64,000 nucleotides of DNA from JAOTVV01 sp041602035 (lineage in GTDB: Bacteria > Gemmatimonadota > Gemmatimonadetes > Gemmatimonadales > GWC2-71-9): contig JBFIHA010000009.1 of the NCBI GenBank assembly GCA_041602035.1, positions 1 through 64,000 on the forward strand, given 5' to 3'. The position numbers were made by a program, and so were the translations under genes. Positions 32,461 through 41,405 of this stretch are shown in pieces. The stretch's first letter is position 1. Each line of letters begins with the position of its first letter. The notes under the pieces were generated by a model. It saw only the letters and a list, made by a program, of their open reading frames with translations, was not told the origin of the DNA and made no database searches.

Positions 32461-33660
32461 ATGCGCATCGTCATTCTCGATCCCGCGGCTGGAATCAGCG
32501 GTGACATGATGTTGGGGGCGCTCATCGGCGCGGGGCTCGACGCGGCCTGGCTCGAAGGGCTGCCCGCTCGCGTCGGATTCCCGGACGTCGGGGTGCGAGT
32601 GCACACGGTGAATCGGGCGTCGCTGAACGCGGTCAAGGTAGACTTCGACATCCGCGGCGACCCCGGGGACCACAGAGGCCACGGTCGCACGGTCGGCGAT
32701 CTCATCGCGCTGGTCCGGCGGGCCGACGTGAGCGAGCCGGTGCAGGCCAAGGCGGTGCGGGCGTTCGAGCTGTTGGGTGAGGCGGAGGGTCGCGTACACG
32801 GCGTCGCACCCGAGGCGGTCCACCTGCATGAGGTGGGTGCCATCGACGCCGTGCTCGACATCGTGGGGGCAGTTGAGGGAATCGAGCGGCTGGGTGTGGA
32901 GGCGGTCTATAACCGGCCCGTGGCGATCGGTCGCGGCTGGGTCGAGGTCGCGCACGGGAGCCTGCCGGTACCCGCGCCGGCCACGCTAGCACTGCTCGAG
33001 GGCTTCGAGGTCGCGAGCGGTGGACCAATCGTCGGGGAGGCCACGACGCCGACCGGCGCGGTGCTGCTCAGGGTGCTTTCCTCCGGACCTCCGCCCGAGC
33101 GTTGGCGGGTGCTCGGGAGTGGGTGGGGCGCCGGAACGCGGGACGACGGGCACTGGCCCAACGCGCTGCGGATCATCGTCGCCGAGGCTGCCGCGGAGGC
33201 AGGTGCGGTCGAGGTTATCGTCACCGACGTGGATGACATGACGCCGGAGTACCTCGAGCCGCTCCGCCAGGCGGTCTTCGATGCCGGCGCGATGGATTGC
33301 CAAACGTGGTCGAGCCAGGGCAAGAAAGGGCGGAGCAGTGTCCGCATCGAAGTGCTGGCACCGGTGACCACGGCGGAGGAGGTGGTCGCGGCCCTCTTTG
33401 CACATGGGACCACGGCGGGGCTCCGCCGCTGGCCGGCTTGGCGATCCACACTGGCGCGACGGGAGATTGCCGTGGAGCTTGACGGCCCCACGAGGGTACG
33501 AGTGAAGGTGCGGGACGGGCCACAAGGCCAGCGCGTGAAGGCCGAATATGACGACGTCGTGCTGGCGGCGAAGGCCCTCAATCGGTCGGCGCTCGACATC
33601 GCCCGGGAGGCGGAGCGCCGAGCGGAACAGTTGTTATCGAACACAGGATCAGGTCAGTGA
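32461..33660 (+). CDS. larC: LarC, nickel-pincer cofactor biosynthesis protein
   Basis: A 399-residue protein with the LarC/DUF111 signature: DPAAGISGDMMLGALI at the N-terminus, HLHEVGAIDAVLDIVGA at about 120-136, AHGSLPVPAPATLALLEG at about 163-180, and VTDVDDMTPEYLEPL in the C-terminal half. LarC inserts nickel into the pincer nucleotide cofactor of lactate racemase and related enzymes. In Lactobacillus it is split by a programmed frameshift, but here it is one continuous frame. The partner genes larA, larB and larE are absent from the window. The start at 32461 was chosen for the family N-terminus. An ATG at 32437 is possible. Confidence 0.9.
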   Translation: MRIVILDPAAGISGDMMLGALIGAGLDAAWLEGLPARVGFPDVGVRVHTVNRASLNAVKVDFDIRGDPGDHRGHGRTVGDLIALVRRADVSEPVQAKAVRAFELLGEAEGRVHGVAPEAVHLHEVGAIDAVLDIVGAVEGIERLGVEAVYNRPVAIGRGWVEVAHGSLPVPAPATLALLEGFEVASGGPIVGEATTPTGAVLLRVLSSGPPPERWRVLGSGWGAGTRDDGHWPNALRIIVAEAAAEAGAVEVIVTDVDDMTPEYLEPLRQAVFDAGAMDCQTWSSQGKKGRSSVRIEVLAPVTTAEEVVAALFAHGTTAGLRRWPAWRSTLARREIAVELDGPTRVRVKVRDGPQGQRVKAEYDDVVLAAKALNRSALDIAREAERRAEQLLSNTGSGQ

Positions 33661-33677
33661 GCCAAGGAGTCATGAGC

Positions 33678-35075
33678 ATGCAAAAACTGGTGGTCGGGAT
33701 GGCAGCGGCGGTTGGGATCGGTCTGACGGCACCGCAGGCGGTGGCGCAGGGCGGCTATCAACCACCGCAGTGTGAGCTCTCGGCGGGGCATTTCCTCGTC
33801 AACAGCGGAGTGGTGTACATCAAGAGTGCGAGCGAGGAAGCGGACAAGGTCAAGCGGGAGCGTTTGCTGGGTGACGCCCATCGCAATCTGATGGATGCGA
33901 TGGATCGGGGACAGCAGGACAACCCTGCCGCCTGGTACTACCTGGGCCGCTACTACGTGCTGACCAACGACCCCGTCGGCGCCGACTCGGTCTTCGACAA
34001 GGCGGAGCGCCTGGCGCCCGAGTGCCGGGACGACATCACGAGCTACCGCCAGCGGCTCTGGGTGCCCACGATCAACCGGGCCATCGAGTCGATGCGAAAC
34101 GGCTCGTTCGATCAGGCGAAGGCTCAGTTGCTCCAGGCCTGGGCCATCTACCAGGACGACAACATCACGCCCTACTACCTCGGCCGGATCTACGGCAACG
34201 AGGGCGTGCTGGATAGCGCCGTGCACTTCTTCAAGGCGGCCGTCACCGTTGGCGATGCCGATTCGACCCGGCTGGAGAACTACCAGACGGCGCTGTTCAA
34301 CGTCGGTCTCATCTACAGCATGCAGGAGGAGTGGGATTCGGCAACAGTGTGGTACCGGCGGTACCGCACGGAAGTGAACGCCGACGATTCCCAGGCCCTC
34401 ACTGGCCTGGCGCGGGCGCTCGAGAAGTCCGGCAAGCGCGACCGCGCCCTGCAGCTCTATGACAGCGTCTTGGCGCGGGCCCCGAAAATGCAGGCGATGG
34501 ACCTGTTCCGCACCGGTGAGGCGCTGTTCACGGCCGAGCAGTATCACAAGGCGGCGACCGCCTTCAGCCTCGGCCTCGAGAAGACGCCGAACTTCCGACC
34601 GGGGCTCTATAACCTCGCCAACGCCTACCTCGCGATCTGCAACGACGACAACGAGCCGCAAGAGGCGCGGGACAAGGCGGCGCAGGCCATGGAGGTCGCT
34701 GGCAAGAATCTCGTCGAGGTCGACCCGCAGAGCAGCGAGTCCCTCCGCTTGTTGGCTGCGGCGTATCAGCTGCAGCGAAAGGACGATTCCACCCTCGCGG
34801 TCCTCGAGCGCATCGAGGCGCTCACGTTCGACGTGTACCTCGACCTGCTGCAGATGGACGAGGGCGGCTACACGGTTCAGGGGCGAATTGCCAATACGGG
34901 CAGCACGGACGTCGCGATGCCGACGCTGACGTTCGATTTCCTCGATGCCCAGGGAAACGTCGTGACCACGGGGACTGTGGCGGCGAAGACCCTGCCGGCG
35001 GGCAGTTCGGAACCGTTCACGGTACAGGCGACCGGTGACGGCATTGTGGCCGCGCGGTACGCCGTTGGGAGCTGA
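33678..35075 (+). CDS. Secreted TPR-repeat protein, paralogue A
   Basis: This 465-residue protein has a signal peptide (hydrophobic core about 5-19, cleavage near AVAQG). Many helical TPR-like repeats follow from about 60 to 380 (NPAAWYYLGRYYVLTNDPVGADS, LYNLANAYLAICND), then a C-terminal beta-rich domain (about 385-465) with VQGRIANTGSTDVAMPTLTF resembling a FxLyD/DUF3426-type module. ATG 33678 was chosen because AAGGAG lies 8 bases upstream. An upstream GTG at 33657 overlaps larC. It closely resembles the gene at 36456-38075 on the other side of htpX. A strong hairpin follows it. Periplasmic scaffold function is inferred. Confidence 0.75.
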   Translation: MQKLVVGMAAAVGIGLTAPQAVAQGGYQPPQCELSAGHFLVNSGVVYIKSASEEADKVKRERLLGDAHRNLMDAMDRGQQDNPAAWYYLGRYYVLTNDPVGADSVFDKAERLAPECRDDITSYRQRLWVPTINRAIESMRNGSFDQAKAQLLQAWAIYQDDNITPYYLGRIYGNEGVLDSAVHFFKAAVTVGDADSTRLENYQTALFNVGLIYSMQEEWDSATVWYRRYRTEVNADDSQALTGLARALEKSGKRDRALQLYDSVLARAPKMQAMDLFRTGEALFTAEQYHKAATAFSLGLEKTPNFRPGLYNLANAYLAICNDDNEPQEARDKAAQAMEVAGKNLVEVDPQSSESLRLLAAAYQLQRKDDSTLAVLERIEALTFDVYLDLLQMDEGGYTVQGRIANTGSTDVAMPTLTFDFLDAQGNVVTTGTVAAKTLPAGSSEPFTVQATGDGIVAARYAVGS

Positions 35076-35110
35076 AACTGGGCGCACAGCAGCAGCAAAC
35101 GCGTGAGAAG

Positions 35111-35139
35111 GCGAGGGGCGTCCCGTGGACGCCCCTCGC
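35111..35139 (+). terminator. Terminator hairpin after TPR paralogue A
   Basis: A perfect 13-base stem (GCGAGGGGCGTCC, 35111-35123, with its complement at 35127-35139) closes on a three-base CGT loop. It lies 36 bases after the stop codon. It is very stable, although no T-run follows. Confidence 0.75.
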
Positions 35140-35173
35140 TGTGCGTGTGACATCGTTCCGTCGATGGAGCCCG

Positions 35174-35202
35174 TTGTCGCGGGCCTCGAGCCTCGCTAGC
35201 TT
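35174..35202 (+). promoter_or_regulatory. Sigma-70-type promoter of htpX
   Basis: TTGTCG at 35174-35179 and TAGCTT at 35197-35202 are spaced by 17 bases. They lie between the terminator hairpin and the AGGAGG ribosome-binding site at 35215-35220. This gives htpX its own transcript. Confidence 0.55.
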
Positions 35203-35229
35203 CCACGGCGAATCAGGAGGGAGTTGAGC

Positions 35230-36063
35230 ATGAGAATTCTGTTGTTCCTCGCGACCAACGTGGCCGTCCTGCTGATGGCGGCGATCGCGATGGCGGTCCT
35301 CACGGCGCTCGGGGTCATTCCGCCCGACGCCCCCTATGTCCAGTTGCTCATCTGGTGTGCGCTCTTCGGGTTCGGCGGCTCGTTCTTTTCGCTGGCCATC
35401 TCGAAGTGGGTCGCCAAACGTGCAACGGGCGCGCGCGTGATCGACAAGCCGGCGAACGACATCGAGCGGTGGCTGGTGGACACGGTGCAGCGGCAGGCCC
35501 GCCAGGCCGGCATCGGGATGCCGGAAGTGGCCGTGTTCAACTCCCCCGACCCCAACGCGTTCGCGACCGGCATGTTCCGGAACAAGGCGCTCGTCGCGGT
35601 GAGCACCGGGCTGCTGCAGCTCATGAATAAGGACGAGGTCGAGGCAGTGTTGGGCCACGAGGTCGCTCACATCGTGAACGGCGACATGGTGACGCTCACG
35701 CTGATCCAGGGCGTGCTCAACACGTTCGTGATCTTCATCGCCCGGGTCATCGCGAGCCAGTTCGGTCGTGGCCGGTTCCTGATCTACATCGCCCTGCAGG
35801 TGGCCTTCGGCGTGCTGGCGAGCATCATCGTCGCCTGGTTCTCACGCCGCCGGGAGTTCCGGGCAGACGCGGGCGGGGCCAGGCTCAAGAGCGCCGACGC
35901 GATGGCGGCGGCGTTGGACCGGTTGCGCGCCGTGAAGGACGCGCCGGCGCAGCTGCCGGACAACCTGGCCGCCTTCGGCATCCGCGGCAAAGGCCTGCGC
36001 ACGCTGCTCAGCACGCATCCACCGTTGGAGGAGCGGATCGCGCGTCTCAGAGCACGAGGCTGA
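35230..36063 (+). CDS. htpX: HtpX, membrane zinc metalloprotease
   Basis: This 277-residue M48-family protease degrades damaged inner-membrane proteins. Two transmembrane helices lie at about 4-29 and 36-58. The zinc-binding HEVAH sits at 143-147, with the third ligand Glu209 in RREFRAD. Two further hydrophobic segments lie at about 155-175 and 183-204. The C-terminal THPPLEERIARLRARG is typical. ATG 35230 is preceded by AGGAGG nine bases upstream. A TTG at 35224 is too close to it. The gene stands alone between two terminator-like hairpins, with its own promoter. Confidence 0.94.
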   Translation: MRILLFLATNVAVLLMAAIAMAVLTALGVIPPDAPYVQLLIWCALFGFGGSFFSLAISKWVAKRATGARVIDKPANDIERWLVDTVQRQARQAGIGMPEVAVFNSPDPNAFATGMFRNKALVAVSTGLLQLMNKDEVEAVLGHEVAHIVNGDMVTLTLIQGVLNTFVIFIARVIASQFGRGRFLIYIALQVAFGVLASIIVAWFSRRREFRADAGGARLKSADAMAAALDRLRAVKDAPAQLPDNLAAFGIRGKGLRTLLSTHPPLEERIARLRARG

Positions 36064-36097
36064 TGCGCCACGCCCCGTCCGGGGTGGTCGTCCTCCG

Positions 36098-36125
36098 AGG
36101 CCCGCTGCCCATCGGCGGCGGGCCT
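36098..36125 (+). terminator. Terminator hairpin after htpX
   Basis: An 8-base inverted repeat AGGCCCGC (36098-36105) pairs with GCGGGCCT (36118-36125) around a loop that can pair further. It lies 35 bases after the htpX stop codon. A smaller CCCC/GGGG hairpin at 36073-36084 precedes it. Confidence 0.55.
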
Positions 36126-36166
36126 TGGCTCGTGTTCGGAGACGGCCCGTCACGGAAGCGATCCGC

Positions 36167-36195
36167 TTGACGCTGTCTGGTCGTCGAATGAGATT
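36167..36195 (+). promoter_or_regulatory. Possible promoter of tRNA-Gly
   Basis: A good -35 box TTGACG (36167-36172) is followed after 17 bases by a weak -10 GAGATT (36190-36195). The tRNA begins 13 bases further on. The -35 is convincing and the -10 is not. Confidence 0.4.
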
Positions 36196-36208
36196 GCGGC
36201 AGCGTTCC

Positions 36209-36280
<72 letters not shown>

Positions 36281-36288
36281 CTGGTGAA

Positions 36289-36328
36289 ACACGACGCGTC
36301 CGGCGCCACGCCGGGCGCGGTGTGTTTT
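36289..36328 (+). terminator. Intrinsic terminator after tRNA-Gly
   Basis: A long stem: CGCGTCCGGC (36295-36304) pairs with GCCGGGCGCG (36310-36319) with one G-U pair, extended by ACAC (36289-36292) with GTGT (36320-36323). The run GTTTT follows at 36324-36328. This is the most textbook intrinsic terminator in the window. Confidence 0.8.
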
Positions 36329-36455
36329 GGGCATCGGGCCGCTTGACACCATCGCGCACCGGCTGCGACACAGCGATTTGCCGCCCGCCGATCGGCACGA
36401 TATTGTCCACGTGAGCCGGCCCGCATGCTCTCAACCTCCGGCGAGGAGGCCCCCG

Positions 36456-38075
36456 ATGCGCTCGCTCCGCCCTTCGCTGCTCGCGGTCGCTGCCGCCCTG
36501 CTGATGCTCCCCACCAGGCTGGTTGCCCAAGGGGTCTGGGAGGGACCACAAGACCCGTGCAATCTCAAAGCCGGGCACCATCTCGTGAACGGCGGGATGA
36601 TGCACCTCAAGATCGCTGTCGAGTCCGATGATGAGAACCGGACAGAAGACCGGCTGCGGCGGGCGCAGGAAGTCTTGGTGCGGGCCATCGAGCAAAACAA
36701 TCAGGCCGACAACCCGGCCGCCTGGTACTGGCTGGGCCGCTACTACGTGTATCGCAACGACCCCTTCGGCGCCGACTCGGCGTTCAGGAAATCCGTCCAG
36801 CTCGCGCCCGAGTGCGAGGCCGAAGCCCGGCGTTACGTGGGAGGGCTGCAACCGGTGGTGCGGCGCGAGGCGCTTCTGGCGTGGCAGGAGGGCGCTATCG
36901 ACTCCGCCGTCAGCTTGTTTCACTTGGCCGCGTCGCTGATGCCGGACGATGCGGAGATCCCGTTCTTCCTGAGCCGGATGTATGCCGAACGGCAGGAGTT
37001 CGATTCGGCCACCAAGTACGTCGAGATCGGCATCGAGCGGGCAGGGGGAGACGAGGCGCATGCCGACCGGCAGCGGCAGGCCATGCTCACCATCCTGCGG
37101 GGCAGGGAGGCGGTCGCGTTCGAGCATCCGGCAGCGGCTGGCATCGTGGAGAGCCGAATTGCACGGGATACGTTGCTGCACGCGATCGAGCGGGACTCGA
37201 CGCAGCTCGCCAATCTGATTGCAGAGTGGGCCGGTCAGCGGCTACGGCCTGACGTGCAGCAAGCGGTCTCGCGCGACTCGGCCACGCTGGCCGGCCGGAT
37301 CACCGCGGCACGGGCGGCGCTCCCCGACGCCCAGACGAAACTCGCGCAGGATAGCGCTGGAGCCGGTGTCGCCTTCGCACCGGCCCTCGCGGCGTATGAG
37401 CGCTTCCTGGAAACGTATCCCGACGACGCCGACATGACGCTGCGCCTCCTGCGCCGCTACTCGCTACTCGGCAACACCACTGGGATGGCGTCGACGACGC
37501 GACGCATCACGCAGCTCCCCGAGGTGGACCTCAACGAACTCGCCCAGGCCGGAACCGCGGTCTACAACGACGGTTATCCTGCGCAGGCGGTCGTGTTGCT
37601 CGAAATCGCCGTGTCCAAGAACCCCTACATCCGGGCGGCGCAGTACGTGCTCGCGCGGGCCTACTACACGATGCGGGACGGTCCCAAGCTCACCCGAGCC
37701 GCGAAACAGCTGCTCGCGATCGATCCGCAGAATCCCCAGAGCGTGAGGATGATGGCGGCATCGTGGGACGTGGCCGGAAACCAGGACTCGGTGCAAAAGT
37801 ACGTCGGGCTCGCGAACGAGGGTCTGCGGTGGGCCGTGACGGTGACGCAGTTCCTGCCCACCGGGGCCGCCGCCGTGGTGAGCGGCTCGGTGGCCAACAT
37901 CACGGCCCAGCCTCTGAGCGCCACGACCCTGATGTTCGAGTTCCTTGACGGCTCCGGCGCGGTCTTGGCATCGGGCGCCGCAGAGATCCCGCCGCTCGAA
38001 CCGCGTCGACGCCACGCGTTCTCGGTCCGCGCCGACGTGTCCGGCGCAGCAGCCTGGCGGTACCGGCGACAGTAG
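36456..38075 (+). CDS. Secreted TPR-repeat protein, paralogue B
   Basis: This 539-residue protein has a signal peptide (LLAVAAALLMLP core, cleavage near RLVAQ) and the same plan as the protein at 33678-35075. The N-terminal segments match closely: AGHHLVNGGMMHLKIA versus AGHFLVNSGVVYIKSA, and NPAAWYWLGRYYVYRNDPFGADSAF versus NPAAWYYLGRYYVLTNDPVGADSVF, and both end in a beta-rich module. The middle (about 200-330) is different and longer. ATG 36456 has GAGGAGG 7-13 bases upstream. A perfect TTGACA at 36343-36348 may be its -35 box, without a clear -10. It lies after tRNA-Gly and before a strong terminator, so it is a single-gene unit. Function unknown, probably periplasmic protein binding. Confidence 0.75.
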   Translation: MRSLRPSLLAVAAALLMLPTRLVAQGVWEGPQDPCNLKAGHHLVNGGMMHLKIAVESDDENRTEDRLRRAQEVLVRAIEQNNQADNPAAWYWLGRYYVYRNDPFGADSAFRKSVQLAPECEAEARRYVGGLQPVVRREALLAWQEGAIDSAVSLFHLAASLMPDDAEIPFFLSRMYAERQEFDSATKYVEIGIERAGGDEAHADRQRQAMLTILRGREAVAFEHPAAAGIVESRIARDTLLHAIERDSTQLANLIAEWAGQRLRPDVQQAVSRDSATLAGRITAARAALPDAQTKLAQDSAGAGVAFAPALAAYERFLETYPDDADMTLRLLRRYSLLGNTTGMASTTRRITQLPEVDLNELAQAGTAVYNDGYPAQAVVLLEIAVSKNPYIRAAQYVLARAYYTMRDGPKLTRAAKQLLAIDPQNPQSVRMMAASWDVAGNQDSVQKYVGLANEGLRWAVTVTQFLPTGAAAVVSGSVANITAQPLSATTLMFEFLDGSGAVLASGAAEIPPLEPRRRHAFSVRADVSGAAAWRYRRQ

Positions 38076-38110
38076 CCGTCACGCCGACCCCGCGTCGATC
38101 CACGCCGATC

Positions 38111-38145
38111 TGACCGCGCCGCGCCGCCCGGCAGCGGCGCGGTCA
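38111..38145 (+). terminator. Terminator hairpin after TPR paralogue B
   Basis: A perfect 12-base stem, TGACCGCGCCGC (38111-38122) with its complement at 38134-38145, and an 11-base loop. It lies 36 bases after the stop codon. It has no T-run. Confidence 0.7.
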
Positions 38146-38200
38146 AGGCGCGTTATCTTTGGTGGTTCGCTCCCGTACTTCGTATGGACGGATCGCCCGA

Positions 38201-39478
38201 ATGGTTCGCGTGCAGTCGGTCGCCCCCAACAGCCTCGGCGCGGAGCTCGGTCTCACCACGGGAACCGAGCTCCTGTCGATCGACGGTCACAATCTCGAGG
38301 ACTTCCTGGACTGGGAGTTCCACGCGGCCGACGACGAGTTCGTGCTGACGGCGAGGATGCCTGACGGCGACGTGATCGAGTTCGACATCGAGCGTCCCGA
38401 AGACCTCCCGCTCGGCGTCGAGCTCGAGCCCCCGCACATCCGGCGTTGTGCCAATCGCTGTGATTTCTGTTTCGTCGACGGACTCCCCGAGGGACTCCGG
38501 CAGAACCTCTACATCCGTGATGACGACTACCGGCTCTCGTTCCGGTACGGCAACTTCGCGACGCTCACGAACCTGAAGCCCAAAGACGAAGCGAGGATCT
38601 TCTCCTATCGTCTTTCGCCGCTCTACGTGTCCGTGCACGCCACGGACCCGGTGTTGCGACGCCGCCTCCTCCGCCACCCCAGGGCCCCGGCCATCATCCC
38701 GCAGCTCGAGCGGTTTGCCGCGCACGGCATCCGCGTCCACACGCAGATCGTGCTTCAGCCCGGTGTGAACGATGGACCCGTCCTGGTCCGGAGTCTCAAC
38801 GATCTCTACGGGCTCGGCAGCGCGGTGTTATCGGTGTCGGTGGTCCCGGTCGGTCTCACCGAGTTCTCCAAGCACGACTTGGTGCGCGAACCGACCCTCG
38901 CCGAGTGCCGCGAGGCCATTGCCGCGGTCCGGGAGGTCTCGAGTCGTGCGCTGGGCGAGCGCGGCGTCCACTGGGCGTACGGCTCCGACGATCTGTACCT
39001 CGTGGCCGGTGAGGACCTACCGCCGGCCGAGGCCTACGACGGGTTCGAGCAGGTGGAGAATGGCGTGGGGGCCGTTCGGTTCCTGCAGCAACGGGTGCTC
39101 GAACACGAGGGCAACCTTGCCACAGTGAGCGGCATGCGAATCGGCGTGGCCACCGGTACGGCGATGGGGCGTCTCATGCCGTTGGTCCTCCCCACACTCC
39201 ACGACGCGACCGGCGCGGATTTCGAGTTGTTGGTGCTCGAGAATACCCTCTTCGGATCAGCCGTCACGTCGGCAGGATTGCTGCCCGGTGCGGCGTTCCT
39301 TGACGGCGTGACACGTCGGACCGACCTCGATCTCCTCCTCGTACCGGCCGAAGCGGTGAACGATCACGGCGTCTTTCTCGACGATGTCGACGTGGAGCAG
39401 CTGCGGCAACGGGCTCGCGTGCCGGTGCGGCTCTCCTACGACTTCGTCGACACCCTCAGCACGCCGGAGGCGAGGTGA
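38201..39478 (+). CDS. DUF512 radical-SAM family protein with PDZ-like N-terminus
   Basis: This 425-residue protein has an N-terminal PDZ-like domain (about 1-65; VAPNSLGAELGLTTGTELLSI), a radical-SAM core with the cluster motif CANRCDFCFVDGLP (about 83-96), and a C-terminal DUF512 domain. It is a conserved protein of unknown function that often sits next to der, as here. The start ATG 38201 was chosen because it begins directly at the PDZ-like domain. An upstream ATG-like start at 38159 would add 14 residues. Its stop codon overlaps the der start by four bases. A role in ribosome assembly or membrane-lipid chemistry has been suggested by context only. Confidence 0.85.
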   Translation: MVRVQSVAPNSLGAELGLTTGTELLSIDGHNLEDFLDWEFHAADDEFVLTARMPDGDVIEFDIERPEDLPLGVELEPPHIRRCANRCDFCFVDGLPEGLRQNLYIRDDDYRLSFRYGNFATLTNLKPKDEARIFSYRLSPLYVSVHATDPVLRRRLLRHPRAPAIIPQLERFAAHGIRVHTQIVLQPGVNDGPVLVRSLNDLYGLGSAVLSVSVVPVGLTEFSKHDLVREPTLAECREAIAAVREVSSRALGERGVHWAYGSDDLYLVAGEDLPPAEAYDGFEQVENGVGAVRFLQQRVLEHEGNLATVSGMRIGVATGTAMGRLMPLVLPTLHDATGADFELLVLENTLFGSAVTSAGLLPGAAFLDGVTRRTDLDLLLVPAEAVNDHGVFLDDVDVEQLRQRARVPVRLSYDFVDTLSTPEAR

Positions 39479-40800
39479 GGCGCGCAACGATCGTGATCGT
39501 CGGTCGGCCGAACGTCGGTAAGTCGACCCTCTTCAACCGCATCGTGGGCGGTCGTCCTGCCATCGTCGACGATCGACCGGGCGTGACCCGCGACCGCAAC
39601 TTCGTGCTTACGGAATGGACCGGGCGGCGGTTCTGGCTCGTGGACACCGGGGGTTGGAGCTCGGTGGAGGACGATCAGGGACTCCACGCGGGAATCCGTC
39701 AGCAGATTCGGATCGCGATTGCCGAGGCGGACGTCATCGTGCTCGTCGTGGACACCCAAGCCGGCGTGCATCCCAGCGACCTCGAAGTGGCCGGCCTGTT
39801 GCGGACCCGGCGGGACCACGTGGTGGTGGCCGCGAACAAGGCAGACGACCTGGCGACGGACGTGTCCCACTACGCCTTCCACGAGTTGGGGCTGGGCGAT
39901 CCACAACCGGTGTCGGCCGCCATCGGGAAAGGAACCGGCGATCTTCTGGACCGCATGGTTGGCTTGCTGCCGGCCGAGGAGGGCGACGCCGAAGAGGACG
40001 ACATCCAGGTGGCAGTTGTGGGCCGGCCCAACGTCGGGAAGTCGAGCCTGGTCAATCGGCTGCTCGGCCAGGAGCGGTCCGTGGTCGCCCCCGAAGCCGG
40101 GACGACCCGCGATGCCGTGGACTCCCCCTTGCGGTACCACGGTCAGGCGCTCAACTTCATTGATACCGCGGGGTTACGGAAGCGATCGAAAGTAGAAGAT
40201 GAGATCGAGTTCTACTCGACCCTGCGGACCGAGCGCGCCATCGAGCGTGCCGACGTGTGCGTCCTGGTGGTCGACGCCTCGGACGGCATGCGCGGCCAGG
40301 ATCTGCGGATTGCCCAGTCGGCGTGGGAGCGAGGGTCCGGTCTCATCATCGCCGTGACCAAGTGGGATCTGGTCGAGGACAAGGATGCGGGGACGGCGTT
40401 ACGGGGCGAGCGGCAGTTGGTGGAACGGGCGCGGTTTCTCGAATCAGTTCCGTTCCTCTACGTCTCGTCCAAGACGGGGCAGCGGGTGCGGAAGGTCCTC
40501 GACGCCATCATCGAGGTGGCGCGGTGGCGCGCCCATCGCGTCGCCACCGCCGAGGTGAACCGGGTGCTCGAGAATCTGACGGCCCGAAACCAGCCGCCGC
40601 AGCAGAGCGGTCAGGAAGTGAAACTGTATTACGGATCCCAGATCGGCGTGCGCCCACCGACGTTTGCGATCGTGGCAAGCCAACCGGACGCCATCGCCGA
40701 GTCGTACCGGCGGTACTTGGAACGCGGTTTTCGCGAAGCCTGGGGCTTCACGGGGGTGCAGTTGCGCATCAAGCTGCGCCAAAGGCGACGACGGCGGTGA
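39475..40800 (+). CDS. der: GTPase Der (EngA)
   Basis: A 441-residue protein with two GTPase domains in tandem and a C-terminal KH-like domain, essential for 50S ribosome assembly. Domain 1 has GRPNVGKST (about 10-18) and canonical NKAD. Domain 2 has GRPNVGKSS at about 182-190, DTAGLR and TKWD. It starts at GTG 39475 over the preceding stop codon and overlaps plsY by four bases. Its G4 motifs are canonical, in contrast to the Era-like protein at 1677-2564. Confidence 0.96.
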   Translation: MRRATIVIVGRPNVGKSTLFNRIVGGRPAIVDDRPGVTRDRNFVLTEWTGRRFWLVDTGGWSSVEDDQGLHAGIRQQIRIAIAEADVIVLVVDTQAGVHPSDLEVAGLLRTRRDHVVVAANKADDLATDVSHYAFHELGLGDPQPVSAAIGKGTGDLLDRMVGLLPAEEGDAEEDDIQVAVVGRPNVGKSSLVNRLLGQERSVVAPEAGTTRDAVDSPLRYHGQALNFIDTAGLRKRSKVEDEIEFYSTLRTERAIERADVCVLVVDASDGMRGQDLRIAQSAWERGSGLIIAVTKWDLVEDKDAGTALRGERQLVERARFLESVPFLYVSSKTGQRVRKVLDAIIEVARWRAHRVATAEVNRVLENLTARNQPPQQSGQEVKLYYGSQIGVRPPTFAIVASQPDAIAESYRRYLERGFREAWGFTGVQLRIKLRQRRRRR

Positions 40801-41405
40801 ACGTCCCCCTGTGGCTGGTCGCCGCGTATTTCGCGGGATCGTTCCCGACGAGCTATCTGGCGGGTCGCATTGCTGGTGTCGACCTGCGGCAGCACGGAAG
40901 CAAGAACCTCGGGGCGACCAACGTGTACCGCGTGCTCGGGTTGAAGTACGCGGTGCCGGTGGGGCTCGTGGACCTGGCGAAGGGAGCCGTGCCGGTGCTC
41001 CTCGCGTCGGCGAGGGCAGGGCAGGGATCCTGGATCCCGGTGCTGGTGGGCGGCGCGGCGGTCGCGGGCCACGTGTTCTCGGTCTTCCTCAAGTTTCGAG
41101 GCGGCAAGGGCGTCGCTACCGCGGCCGGGGTCGTGCTGGGCCTCGCGCCGACATCGCTTGCCGCCGCTGCCGTCGTGTGGATCGCTGTGCTGGCCGGCAC
41201 CGGGTTCGTGTCGCTGGCCTCGATTCTGGGCGCGCTGACGTTCCCGCTGGCGGTTCGGTTCCTCGCGCCCGACGCCACTCACGTGTTCTGGATCGGGGTA
41301 GTGCTTGCCGCGTTCATCGCCTTCACCCACCGCGCGAACATCGCGCGGTTGCTCTCGGGCACCGAAAACCGGTTCGGGCGCCGAACGAAACCGAAGGGAC
41401 CGTGA
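40797..41405 (+). CDS. plsY: PlsY, glycerol-3-phosphate acyltransferase
   Basis: A 202-residue polytopic membrane enzyme that moves an acyl group from acyl-phosphate to glycerol-3-phosphate, the first step of phospholipid synthesis. It has about five transmembrane helices and three conserved loops: GSKNLGATNVYR (about 37-48), KFRGGKGVAT (about 99-108) and THRANIARLLSGTENR. It is followed immediately by gpsA, which supplies the substrate glycerol-3-phosphate. The GTG start overlaps der by four bases. Confidence 0.94.
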   Translation: MNVPLWLVAAYFAGSFPTSYLAGRIAGVDLRQHGSKNLGATNVYRVLGLKYAVPVGLVDLAKGAVPVLLASARAGQGSWIPVLVGGAAVAGHVFSVFLKFRGGKGVATAAGVVLGLAPTSLAAAAVVWIAVLAGTGFVSLASILGALTFPLAVRFLAPDATHVFWIGVVLAAFIAFTHRANIARLLSGTENRFGRRTKPKGP

